A DNA stretch of 64,000 nucleotides from Diplolepis rosae (lineage: Eukaryota; Arthropoda; Insecta; Hymenoptera; Diplolepididae): positions 4,040,001 through 4,104,000 of the forward strand of contig JAPYXD010000308.1 in the NCBI GenBank assembly GCA_030998225.1, in the 5' to 3' direction. A program made the position numbers and the translations under genes. Position 1 is the stretch's first letter, and each line of letters begins with the position of its first letter. The notes beneath the pieces are model-generated. The model was not told the origin of the DNA and did no database searches. It was given only the letters and a program-made list of their open reading frames with translations. Shown in pieces: positions 1 to 11,250 of this stretch.

Positions 1-176
1 GCGCAAAGTACACCTTTTGCGCAACGCGTTCAGAGGGCTCGTTTATCAGCCCACTTTTGTGAAATTCTCTTATTCCATTACTTATCAATCTCCCAACTCA
101 TCTCTGGTTAGGGTAATTGGCTCTAGACTTTAGGTAGGAAATATATATTATAATTTAAAACTTAGGACGTCACATA
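1..176 (+). repeat. Possible LTR 3' end
   Basis: The segment ends in GGACGTCACA, and its last 60 bases are AT-rich and resemble the end of the element G LTRs (21778, 32125), which also finish GGACGTCACA. I infer the tail of a related LTR whose start lies outside the window. A short (TA)n run follows at about 175-190. The assignment rests on a short similarity only. Confidence 0.3.
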
Positions 177-380
177 TATATATATATATTTATTTAATAT
201 ATAATTTATTTCAAAATTTTCCGCTCTTTACAATACATCGGGTTGGGGGGACGGGGGTTTCATTTGCATTGATATTGGTTCTTGCTATCAAAACTTGGCG
301 GCGCTGATGCTCATTTTTACTTTTTTAAGTACCCTCCTAAAATACATGGTAGTGGCCGCACTGTGCTTAAATTCACGCTC
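177..380. other. Unassigned AT-rich flank of the hAT insertion
   Basis: A TA-rich tract, then a G-rich stretch near 241-258, then unremarkable sequence up to the target duplication. I see no gene. With 10491-10576 it formed one continuous stretch before the hAT element inserted. Confidence 0.5.
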
Positions 381-388
381 GCCTAGAC
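381..388. repeat. 8-bp target-site duplication, left copy
   Basis: GCCTAGAC stands immediately before the CAGTG terminus. The identical octamer follows the mirrored CACTG end at 10483-10490. Eight-base duplications are the hallmark of hAT integration, so this pair fixes both element ends. Confidence 0.93.
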
Positions 389-3067
389 CAGTGTCTCCAG
401 AACGTGGGATTTTTCGGCCCCCACCACGTTCCCATCTGGGAGAAACACATGCAAACGTGGCGTGTCAGTGTGTCGGCTCTGCTACATGCTGCGGTCACCA
501 GCTTCGTGTAAAGCCGAAGGTGCACGAAGATGGACTTCGTTACAATGCTTGAGTTTTCAAGTTATTTTTAGATTTCACGCTTTCGTTTATCGATTCGAAA
601 TTAAGAATTGTATTTTTCTCGAGTACGTGCAAAAGGGGCGCGAAGCAGACGACGAATTTGAATTTACGAAGTATATAGTTCAAGAAATAACACTTTTCTT
701 CAATTTCTTGAAGAAAGTCTGCATTAAATAAACATCAGTATGATCTTGGAAAATTTCACGAGGATTTCAACACTTCAAAAATAAACTTTCAGTGAAATTT
801 AGTGACAATAAATGTATAACATTTGAATCAATATATAATTTTCCATTCAAATTTATATACTTCATACTAATTTTGTACATTTAACAATTTTTGAATTAGA
901 ACAATATTTTCCATCAAGATAAAATGAACATAAAATTCAAGTTCATAATTTATATTTTCAGTTATATGTTAGAAATATTTTCATCTCACATTTTTGTAGC
1001 CTAAGCACAAACTTTTCATTCCAAAACTTAAAATCTCTACGGAAATGGAAAATTGTCTAATAGCAGTAGATAAATTAAAAAGCTAAAATATGTGTTTATT
1101 GGTATTTCCATATTAACATATAAATATCAATCAACTTTAAATTTTACATAAAAATGTTCGTTCGAAGTGTGTTTCTTAATGGAAAATACTTTGCATATAA
1201 TTCTCTAATTCGATATTTTTTTTAATGTATGAACATTCAAGAAATTGATAAATATTCCATCTTTTTATAGGAACTAAAAATTTCCGGATAATGCTTTGAT
1301 TGAGAAAGCTAAAAATTTGTCAAATATTGATATAAATTGCAATTTTACAATTGCATTATTTTTCAAATATTTTAACATCTCTTCAATCTTGATAATTCTT
1401 ACAGAAGTTTATTTCATGTGAGTGACTTTTTCTTTTTCTAATGGAAGATTTCGTAATTCTAAATTCGGCCCAATTCGTAACATTGTAAAAAGATTTTAAA
1501 ACTTCATAAAAATTTTTTTTCTGTTTTATTCAAAGTCAATAAATATTCAATGTTTGGAATCGAAATATTAAGTAAATGATTTTTAATTTCTGGGAATAAA
1601 CTGCTTTAATAAGACAATCTCTCTTCTTTGTGAGAAATCTCAATTTTAATATTAAAATTCTACGCATAGGATACAAAAACATAATATGAAAATACTTTTA
1701 TTACAGAATTTTGAAATATACAAGTTGACCAATTTTTAATAGAGTAAATCGGCTAATTTAAGAAAAAAATTTTGTTGAAAATATTTTATCAAAAAAATAA
1801 GACACATTAAATTACGGTTTAAAATCCACATTCATAGATTGATGGTAAAAGCAGTTTAAAGTTTTTTAATCTTACGCTTTAGTGACGTATGCACAGACTT
1901 TTAATCAGATAAATGAAATGCTTTATAGAAAGTCAAAATTTTCTTATTACTGCACTTAATCAAATTTATAAAGTAAAAATATTTTTTAATTGATGCTTTC
2001 ACTCAATTCTTTAAACATTCATTAATTGAAAATTGTACTCAAAATTTAATCTTGCAGCGTTCCAATATTCCCACAATGTTACAAAATCTTATTAATCATT
2101 ATTTTAGTCGAATTATTTTCAAAATATTTAAAAAATAAATGTGAATATTTTGAATAAATACTCTGTCAAATTTTGCATTTGACTGATCTTGCAAAATTGT
2201 TGAAAGTTTTGAATACCGATAGAAGAAACTTTAAATGAAATTTTATGTCCATAAATGCTTAAAGTTCTATATAGAAATATCAACTACAACATTCTCAAAT
2301 TTTATAAATAAACTACTAAATTCAAAAAGTTTCGGATTTTTTTAAAAACTGTACAAATTTCAAATATGAATCAGTCAAAATCTACTGATTATCAGTGAAA
2401 TTTGACTGATTTAAATAACTAAAAACAGGTTACTGTGAATCAGTCAAATTTCAGTGATTACTTCAGTGAAAAGTAACTGATTTAACAGTGAAAAATATTG
2501 TTTCCACTGATGATTCAGTGAAAAGGCAAATCACTGATTCAATCAGTGAAAATTTGACTGATTCAGATTTAGAGTGTATACAAATTTCAAATATAAAGTG
2601 TACTCTGTACATTAATCAAACAAATTTAGAAGATGAATATTTTAATAAATATTCCTAAATATTACTGGAATATGATAAATATCGATTTAGAAAAACTTCA
2701 TCAAAGTACTCAGACATTTTTCTTATTTTACGACATTTTTGCACCATGTTTGACCTTTGGGTAGGATTCAAGAAAACAATTGTAGACATACTTTCATTAC
2801 TTAGTAAAATACTATGAAGACTTGCTTTTTAAATTAAAGCGAAAACTTTTAAAACCTTTTACAATCGGTTGCATAGATTCTGCTCTAATCTTGGACGCAA
2901 TTAGAGAAATAGGTTTTTTTGCTTTTTTTAGATCTAGTTTTTGCCTTAAACATAAAACAAAGAAAACACATTTGAAATATTAAAATAAAAAAGCTGGTTC
3001 ATTCTTAGAGAATCCCAAATATTCTGAAATAAAACTCCTTTCCACACCACCACTGAGGTAGACTTTA
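389..3067 (+). repeat. Left giant terminal inverted repeat of the hAT element
   Basis: About 2.68 kb, the reverse complement of 7637-10482 with scattered mismatches. Matching landmarks read by eye include the outer GTCTCCAGAACGTGGG block, the stretch at 720-820 and the inner end around 3000-3067. The only large difference is a replaced block: about 1088-1175 here against about 9530-9785 in the right arm, some 165 bp longer there. Open frames inside (for example 462-731) recur mirrored in the other arm, are short, and look like chance frames. Confidence 0.9.
2352..2594. repeat. Small inverted-repeat insertion rich in TCAGT/CAGTGA motifs (left arm)
   Basis: The 16-bp direct repeat TACAAATTTCAAATAT at 2352-2367 and 2579-2594 brackets about 210 bp that begins near GAATCAGTCAAAAT and ends with its inverse TTTGACTGATTCAG. 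Inside are more than ten short CAGTGA/TCACTG/ATCAGT words in both orientations. It looks like a MITE-like insertion, or a protein-binding cluster, that was copied with the giant arm. The mirror copy is at 8111-8353. Confidence 0.6.
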
Positions 3068-3492
3068 CTAGTAATAGTTCAATAAATTTTATGTACTCTA
3101 AATAAATTTTTTCGTAATTGCAGAAAACTTATTCCAAATACAAAAATTGTATCTTTAAATGTACAGGATAATTAATTATAAAAATCGTTCGAATTGGAAT
3201 TTCAAGGACTTGTACACACTTTCAAGGCACATCGTTTTTCCTTTTGCAAAAATTTTTAAAACTTCTAATTTTTCAAGTAATTGGGAGAAGTACATTTAAA
3301 AAAAAAATTGTTTTCTCTACTTCCACTCGCGCTAGCTTAACAAATTTTCAGATTTTTACGATTTTATTAATATTGTATTAAGTGTCTACATTTTCTGAAA
3401 CTATCTACAGGAGAAAATTTTTAATACTTTATTAAAGAAAGTTTTCTGAAAAGTTGTAGCTCAATCAGATTAATAGCCAAAAAGTTACCAAT
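3068..3492. other. hAT core, left part, no gene recognised
   Basis: AT-rich sequence between the left arm and the nested element. The transposase N-terminus with its BED zinc finger would be expected here or in 5248-5412, but I could not recognise one. Confidence 0.5.
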
Positions 3493-5245
3493 CCCGTGTA
3501 GAAATTGCCCTATCTTTCCTTATTTCAAGTTGGGTTCTAGTGGGGCCCGGACTAGAATAACCTCTTCTAGAAAAAAACTGGTGGGGGCCCTGTTAGCACC
3601 CGATTAGTATTTCTAGTCAAAAAAAAACTGATAGGGGCCCTGTCAGGTTCCAGTGAGGAATTCCTTGTTTCGCTCAAGTATGGAAAATCTTTTTGAATCT
3701 AGCGGGGCCCCGACTAGAGAATCCCTACTTGTAATATTTGTGGTTAAGGTTAGGTCCATTAGATACAACATAACCTTTATTCTTTATTGCCATTAAAATT
3801 TGATCTTATCTGAGAAAAATGGAGATTTTCTGAACACGGTCTTGAATATGATCAATACTTAAGAGGAATCAAGAACATCTAAGAAAACTTTTTGATAATT
3901 TTGACTCGAATTCGCATGTAATTGTAATAATCATATGCGAGCACGTATGTGTATGTGTGTGTATCTTATTGTGTCGAGGTAATAACGATAATTTAATTTT
4001 CTTGAATCAAAAGTTTCATCATATTTTTGGAATTGAAAAAACTCAAATTTATTAGATTCTGAACACACGTTGATTTTACTCTTGAAAACAAAAATTAAAG
4101 GAATCATAACCTGCATAAAGTATCACTAATATACAATAATAAAAGTTAATAATTCTAAAATGTATATAAATCTTTTTATTATGTAATGTTCTTTAATTCA
4201 AAAATTTGATCGCTTTCTTTCAAAAATATTTTATTTTATAAAAAATCGATTTAATAATTAAAAGTCTTAAAATTTTTTAATCAGAATCATAAATTGGGCT
4301 AAAATCTAAAAATTCGCGATTACACGGGGCCTATACACTTCTTACACGACCCTGCAGTAGTTGAAGGTTATAAGCGCTATTTTCTTTCTCGTATTCCAAG
4401 CGTGCGCAGCTGAGAGGCTTAGTCGTCAGGTTAGTAATGCGTTAATTATAAGTAGAGAGGGTTCGAACCCGCAGCGTTAAGAATAATTTTTAATACCACC
4501 TAAACGAGCGTTTGTGTAGTGTAGAAGAGGGGGTTTGTAGGTGTGTATATAAAAATAGTAAGTTAGAGTCTACTTGAAAGTATATACACTTTTGAAATGT
4601 ACTTAGAATATTCATCGATTCAACTACTGCTCTCATTTGATTTACCTATGTTCCTGCAGTTCACACTTAACTTCAAAAATGACACTTGGAGCCTTTACAA
4701 ACTACGGAAAGTAAGTTAAAAAGTAGTCAAACCTACTGAGATTTTTTTTCGGTGTACATGTAACGAAAAAATACTGTCAACTTACTCAGAAAAAATTTCC
4801 TATCTTGAAAACAGATTTTTTACTGTGAAAACAGTAAATTTAACCTTCCAAGCGAATATCTCTCCGTTGCCGTTAAAAACGGTAAATATTAGAGTCGTAA
4901 CTCGCATTTCCCCTGTACTTTTTCTATCAGTTCTGGAAAATCCTTTTTATTTATTATTTTCTTAGTGAGATACCTGAACAAAATTGGTCACGTGATTCTG
5001 CTGATTTTAGCCCTTAAATTCAATGCGGAGGTCCAATAGGGCCCTAATGGTGTCGTTTTACGTAGGTGGGGTAGTGTAAGGGCTGACCTCACTAAACCCC
5101 TACTAGAAAGTCTAGTAGGGCCCACGTCGACAAAATCGTTACGTTACCGACGGGGCCCTGACTAGTTTTCCACGCTAGATCCCAACTAGAGATGGGGCAA
5201 ACTCGTCGGGGCCCCACTAGACCCCTACCAAAATTTCTACACGGG
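3493..5245. mobile_element. Nested inverted-repeat element with GGGGCCC subterminal arrays
   Basis: The ends are CCCGTGTAGAAATT (3493-3506) and its reverse complement at 5232-5245. Both subterminal regions (3540-3730 and 5040-5225) carry repeated GGGGCCC cores, often near CTAG, as in TAGTGGGGCCC and GGGGCCCGACTAG variants. The ~1.3-kb centre is AT-rich with no convincing coding frame, so it is non-autonomous. I see no clear target duplication beyond AT on each side, so the superfamily is unassigned. It lies just upstream of the hAT transposase frame and may have separated it from its 5' part. Confidence 0.68.
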
Positions 5246-5412
5246 ATGTTTTAAATCGCAAACGAACGGTATAGAGGTCAAATTGGAGACGAAAACAATT
5301 AATAATAGCAACCTTCTTTTGTTTTCTTCTAAGATATACTTGATTCTCGCTTCATGCGTTATTTGAGAAGGCAAGAGTGTGGATTCTTCATATTTTTATC
5401 GTAATTCCTTAA

Positions 5413-7160
5413 GCAGAGATTAGGATTAGTACATTTTTCGTAGAGCATAATTTACCATTCGCGATTTCATCAGAATTGATAGGACTTTTCCAAGATATGG
5501 AACCTTCGGTTTTAAAAGACGTTAGATTGAGCCACACTAAAGTGGTCCTAGTTGTAAATAACGTCGTATGTGCTGCTGAAACTGATCGCATGGCAAATAT
5601 TTTGCGTAAGCAATCATTTTCAGTGTACGAAGACGAAACGACCGACAGGACTCTAGAAAAGTGGCTGTCATTAATGGTTCGATATGTGGAGCCAACGACA
5701 TTTTCTGTCAGGGTGGAATTGCTCCAGCTTATTATGTAAATGCTTCGGATTGTTCTGCCTCTAAAATTTTTGATGCGTTCGAAAAAGCATTGTTCGGGCA
5801 GAAAATCCCTTTATCTAATATCTGTGCTTTAGCTTGTGATAATGCACAGGTGATGGTCGGCAATAGGTCCTCATTTAAAACAAAATTAATGGAAAAAATT
5901 CCCCGTTTAATTGTTTTCCCATGTGTCTCGCATTCGTCAGCAATTGTAGCAAAATATGCTTGTGCCACAATCCCAGATGTAGAGGATTTAATCAAAGATG
6001 TGCCAGGTTTTCTTAATGCTAGCTCCAAGCGAACGGCTATTTGTCGATCGATTGTTTTGGAATTAGGAAATGACTATCAAAAAATTCCTAGTCATTCTGA
6101 AACTCGCTGGCTTGTCCGCTATCGATGCATAGATATTATAATAAAGAATTGGGAAGTTATTCTTCAGTATCTTATGGTCCTCGTATCTGAGAATGTAGAG
6201 AAGGCCAAAGACTTGTTAGGGAAAATGCAGAATCCTTTGACATTCGCATATTTCCTATTCTTGAAATTTACTTTGAATAGGTTCAACGTATACAATGCGA
6301 AATTTCAAAGTCGCGAAACAATGGTTCAGGAACTCCAGCCAAACTCGGCTAAATTCTTCGTATGGATTCTTAGCAGTTATTTGAAAGAGGGTCTTCTACA
6401 ACCGAATTTATTCCTTCAAATCATTAGAAATGTTAACTTTGCAGACCCTAGACTTCAAGACATTGACGTTGGTAAGGAAACGCGAGAATATTTCCAGCAG
6501 CAACTTTCAAACAAGAAATTGCAAATAGTAGAAATTGATCTATTTCTTCGTAATTGCTTGAAATTTTATGTCACAGCAAGCGAAGAAATTCGCAATCGAC
6601 TTCCTTTTGATGACATCTTTTTGTCTTGCGTTGCTGTTTTCCGGCCTCAAGTAGCTTTCTATGCTGATCGAAGCGAAACTTTTCCTAGGGTCTGGAAAGT
6701 TTGTCAAGATTTAGGGTCGTTTGATAGAATATGTGTACAAAAAGAGTGGGATTCTTTACTCAAAATCAGACAGGAACTCAAAGAAAAGTGGTCGAATTTA
6801 TCTTTTGACGAAATGTGGTCTAGTATCGGTGTAACTTCGACGAGTACAGGAGAAAAACTTTTTCCAAATTTGACCTCAGTATTGAATCATGTTCGGAGTC
6901 TTCCTCATTCAAATGCTGAGGCGGAGCGAGGTTTCTCCATGCGCACGGACGCGAAAACTCCCAAAAGAAATCGCTTAGGAAACAGGACAGTCAACTCAAT
7001 TTGTGTTACTCGATCAGCCCTAAAGGCGAGAGCTGAAACAGCCAGAACAACGAGCATCACTTCGAAGCATTTGCGAATAATGACCGAAAATCTATATGAG
7101 ATGGCAGAAAGTGATAGGGAAAGTGGTTTGTCGCTCTTCGCTCACAAAGGAGAGGATTAA
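5413..7160 (+). pseudogene. hAT transposase (frameshifted)
   Basis: The frame opens after a stop at 5410 with a typical hAT start of the catalytic region (FFVEHNLPFAI), then a DETTD block holding the first catalytic Asp (about 5630-5645). The frame changes near 5737 and continues to a stop at 7160. This part has the ACDNAQ segment and the C-terminal dimerisation signature LPHSNAEAERGFS (about 6891-6930). hAT enzymes excise and insert DNA as RNase-H-fold dimers or higher oligomers. No BED finger was found upstream, and the nested element at 3493-5245 intervenes. The frameshift and missing N-terminus argue for a dead gene, although introns in the intact ancestor cannot be excluded. Confidence 0.85.
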
Positions 7161-7636
7161 TTCTAATGTCCAAGGCATGGCGTTAATCAATTTCAAACCC
7201 CTTTCTTACTCACAAAATAATGACATTTTATTTCTTATATCAGAAATACGTTCTTTATTCCTTTCTTCGCGTGCCTCGGGTATGGAAATTGTTTAGTTTT
7301 AATTATTATTTTGTGAGTAAGAAAACATACTGAAATTGAGTAATATCACGCTTTGGGCATAAGTGAGAGGCAAGGGGTCTCACAATAATCAAGCACCCCA
7401 AATCATCCCGAATTAATCAAACTTCTTCATTATTTGATTTAAAACAAAACATTTTTGTTCGACGTATACTGGCATTTGATAGAGGCAAGCCTGAAGTACG
7501 GGCTACATTTTTAGCGTTGTTTAACACTTTGCTTCATTTTTTTCCTTTTTTCTTTTTGCTTGAAAGCAAAAACCCTTTTCGTTTCGTAGGACGTGGACTA
7601 GGCCTACAGGGGATACCACGTAAAAAAAACGAGCCT
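7161..7636. other. hAT core, right part, no gene recognised
   Basis: Sequence between the transposase stop and the right giant inverted repeat. I see no coding frame of note. Confidence 0.5.
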
Positions 7637-10482
7637 TAAACTCTACCTCAGTGGTGGTGTGGAAAGGAGTTTTATTTCAGAATATTTGGGATTCTCTAAG
7701 AATGAACCAGCTTTTTTATTTTAATATTTCAAAATGTGTTTTCTTTGTTTTATGTTTAAGGCAAAAACTAGATCTAAAAAAAGCAAAAAAACCTATTTCT
7801 CTAATTGCGTCCAAGATTAGAGCAGAATCTATGCAACCGATTGTTAAAGGTTTTAAAAGTTTTCGCTTTAATTTAAAAAGCAAGTCTTCATAGTATTTTA
7901 CTAAGTAATGAAAGTATGTCTACAATTGTTTTCTTGAATCCTACCCAAAGGTCAAACATGGTGCAAAAATGTCGTAAAATAAGGAAAATGTCTGAGTACT
8001 TTGAAGAAGTTTTTCTAAATCGATATTTATCATATTCCAGTAATATTTAGGAATATTTATTAAAATATTCATCTTCTAAATTTGTTTGATTAATGTACAG
8101 AGTACACTTTATATTTGAAATTTGTATACACTCTAAATCTGAATCAGTCAAATTTTCACTGATTGAATCAGTGATTTGCCTTTTCACTGAATCATCAGTG
8201 GAAACAATATTTTTCACTGTTAAATCAGTTACTTTTCACTGAAGTAATCACTGAAATTTGACTGATTCACAGTAACCTGTTTTTAGTTATTTAAATCAGT
8301 CAAATTTCACTGATAATCAGTAGATTTTGACTGATTCATATTTGAAATTTGTACAGTTTTTAAAAAAATCCGAAACTTTTTGAATTTAGTAGTTTATTTA
8401 TAAAATTTGAGAATGTTGTAGTTGATATTTCTATATAGAACTTTAAGCATTTATGGACATAAAATTTCATTTAAAGTTTCTTCTATCGGTATTCAAAACT
8501 TTCAACAATTTTGCAAGATCAGTCAAATGCAAAATTTGACAGAGTATTTAATCAAAATATTTACATTTATTTTTTAAATATTTTGAAAATAATTCGACTA
8601 AAATAATGATTAATAAGATTTTGTAACATTGTGGGAATATTGGAACGCTGCAAGATTAAATTCTGAGTACAATTTTCAATTAATGAATGTTTAAAGAATT
8701 GAGTGAAAGCATCAATTAAAAAATATTTTTACTTTATAAATTTGATTAAGTGCAGTAATAAGAAAATTTTGACTTTCTATAAAGCATTTCATTTATCTGA
8801 TTAAAAGTCTGTGCATACGTCACTAAAACGTAAGATTAAAAAACTTTAAACTGCTTTTACCATCAATCTATGAATGTGGATTTTAAACCGTAATTTAATG
8901 TGTCTTATTTTTTTTTGATAAAATATTTTTAACATAATTTTTTGCTTAAAGTAGCCGATTCATTCGATTAAAAATTGGTCAACTTGTATATTTCAAAATT
9001 CTGTAATAAAAGTATTTCCATATTATGTTTTTGTATCCTATGCGTAGAATTTTAATATTAAAATTGAGATTTCTCACAAAGAAGAGAGATTGTCTTATTA
9101 AAGCAGTTTATTCCCAGAAATTAAAAATCATTTACTTAATATTTCGATTCCAAACATTGAATATTTATTGACTTTGAATAAAACAGAAAACAAATTTTTA
9201 TGAAGTTTTAAAATCTTTTTACAATGTTACGAATTGGGCCGAATTTAGAATTACGAAATCTTTCATTAGAAAAAGAAAAAGTCACTCACATGAAATAAAC
9301 TTCTGTGAGAATTATCAAGATTGAAGAGATGTTAAAATATTTGAAAAATAATGCAATTTTAAAATTGCAATTTATATCAATATTTGACAAATTTTTAGCT
9401 TTCTCAATCAAAGCATTATCCGGAAATTTTTAGTTCCTATAAAAAGATGGAATATTTATCAATTTCTTGAATGTTCATACATTAAAAAAAATATCGAATT
9501 AGAGAATTATATGCAAAGTATTTTCCATTAAGAAGACATAAACATGACATAATTTTTTTATATATACATTTTCAGCTTACTTTTTTGTGGCTTAAGCACA
9601 CATTTTGAATTCGAAATACAAAAATGCTCTACAGAGTTGAAGTATTTCCTGAATCAATTATTATTGATCCTGAATTCTATTGGAAAATTTGTTGTTTACT
9701 GTTCAAATCTTACTACGACTTCAGACGGACAGACAAATTAAGAACTACAAAATTTATTAATATTTAATAAATTTAATTAATATTTTAGCTTTTTAATTTA
9801 TCTACTGCTATTAGACAATTTTCCATTTCCGTAGAGATTTTAAGTTTTGGAATGAAAAGTTTGTGCTTAGGCTACAAAAATGTGAGATGAAAATATTTCT
9901 AACATATAACTAAAAATATAAATTATGAACTTGAATTTTATGTTCATTTTATCTTGATAGAAAATATTGTTCTAATTGAAAAATTGTTAAATGTACAAAA
10001 TTAGTAAGAAGTATATAAATTTGAATGGAAAATTATATATTGATTCAAATTTTATACATTTATTGTCACTAAATTTCACTGAAAGTTTATTTTTGAAGTG
10101 TTGAAATCCTCATGAAATTTTCCAAGATAATACTGATGTTTATTTCATGCAGACTTTCTTCAAGAAATTGAAGAAAAGTGTTATTTCTTGAACTATATAC
10201 TTCGTATATTCAAATTCGTCGTCTGCTTCGCGCCTCTTTTGCACGTACTCAAGAAAAATACAATTCTTAATTTCGACTCGATAAACGAAAGCGTGAAATC
10301 TAAAAATATCTTGAAAACTCAAGCATTGTAACGAAGTCCGTCTTCGTGCACCTTCGGCTTTACACGAAGCTGGTGACCGCAGCGTGTAGCAGAGCCGACA
10401 CACTGACACGCCACGTTTGCATGTGTTTCTCCCAGATGGGAACGTGGTGGGGGCCGAAAAATCCCACGTTCTGGAGACACTG
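7637..10482 (-). repeat. Right giant terminal inverted repeat of the hAT element
   Basis: About 2.85 kb, reverse complement of 389-3067. It carries the mirror of the TCAGT-rich insertion (8111-8353) and a longer divergent block at about 9530-9785. Transcription through both arms would yield a long fold-back RNA with a ~4.6-kb loop. That is inference; no promoter is evident. Confidence 0.9.
8111..8353. repeat. Small inverted-repeat insertion rich in TCAGT/CAGTGA motifs (right arm)
   Basis: Mirror of 2352-2594: ATATTTGAAATTTGTA at 8111-8126 and 8338-8353 flanks a CAGTGA/TCAGT-rich core. Confidence 0.6.
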
Positions 10483-10490
10483 GCCTAGAC
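10483..10490. repeat. 8-bp target-site duplication, right copy
   Basis: GCCTAGAC, identical to 381-388. Confidence 0.93.
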
Positions 10491-10576
10491 AGACGTACTT
10501 GGACTATCCTCACGCACCCTAAGGGTGGCACGTGAAGTTCCTCGACCACTGGTATCGATGCTATGCCTACGCAAAT

Positions 10577-10865
10577 GTATATCGTTCCGATTTGTTTTTA
10601 TAAATTGTAAAGTTTCTATATTTGTAGTTTGGTATATATAAAATGGAAATCCATTTTATAAGTAAGACTTAATTTTCTGGCAAATATATACACAAAGAGA
10701 AACCACGGATCCACTTAATAACAAAAGAATTTAGTTAATATTTATACTAACTAAATTCGGCAACTTGGACGACCTCCATGTACTCTTACTAATTAATAAA
10801 ATATTTTGAAGGTGATTATCTTTACTTTCTGATTTTTACTTAATTGATAATAGCCGTACGTAACA
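10577..10865 (+). repeat. LTR 3' portion of a Gypsy-type element (element D)
   Basis: This stretch matches 60570-60865 closely, including the shared end GCCGTACGTAACA, and is followed by a primer-site-like sequence, as a 5' LTR should be. The match stops sharply near 10577, so only the 3' part is shared with the other copy. Confidence 0.75.
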
Positions 10866-10871
10866 AACTGA

Positions 10872-10888
10872 TGGTGGCAGCGGTGGGA
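10872..10888 (+). promoter_or_regulatory. Candidate tRNA primer-binding site of element D
   Basis: TGGTGGCAGCGGTGGGA lies six bases after the LTR end. Element B has TGGTGGCTGCGGTGGGA at the equivalent place (40132-40148). Starting with TGG fits pairing to a tRNA CCA end; I do not name the tRNA. Confidence 0.65.
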
Positions 10889-11250
10889 CCCGGTTTCTCG
10901 CGTATTTTCCACTGGCTATGATTACCAGTAACCTTCTGTTAGTAGTATTATTTTCTTGTTCATGTTTTCAGCATTGATATTTCCTCAAGCTTGGAACCTC
11001 AAAAACTTTTAAAAATTTAGTTTTTACACTGCACGTCTCTTTCAGGAAATTGTTTCATATATTATCACACCTGAATTTACAGACTGTCTAGAACGAAGTG
11101 ATTAAGTTTACTTCTGTTAGTCTGAATTATTTGACTATGCGTAATTTGAGTCTTGTCTGACTCTTGTTATGAAATAAGAATTCTTTATTCTTTATACATA
11201 TTTGTATTTTGCAAATGACCAATTGCTACTTGCATTATTTGTATATTGTA

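Larger units (their letters stand above)
389..10482 (+). mobile_element. hAT-family DNA transposon with kilobase-scale terminal inverted repeats
   Basis: A 10,094-bp element bounded by CAGTGTCTCC...GGAGACACTG and by a perfect 8-bp duplication (381-388, 10483-10490). The inverted repeats run 389-3067 and 7637-10482, enclosing a core with a hAT transposase pseudogene (5413-7160) and a nested inverted-repeat element (3493-5245). The CAGNG terminus, 8-bp duplication and hAT C-terminal dimerisation motif agree with each other. hAT inverted repeats are normally tens of bases, so the arm length is exceptional. The arms are still very similar, so the element is not ancient, or its arms have been homogenised. 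The transposase is disrupted, so this copy is not expected to be autonomous. Confidence 0.92.

Noticed and set aside
462..731. 89-codon frame mirrored at 10140-10409 in the opposite arm
   Set aside because: Present in both arms only because the arms are inverted copies. It has no motif, and substitutions between copies do not look protein-constrained.
5409..6028. Minus-strand frames across the hAT transposase
   Set aside because: Shadows of the transposase; no family features.
7651..7893. 80-codon frame in the right hAT arm
   Set aside because: Lies wholly within the inverted repeat, low complexity, no ATG in a good context.
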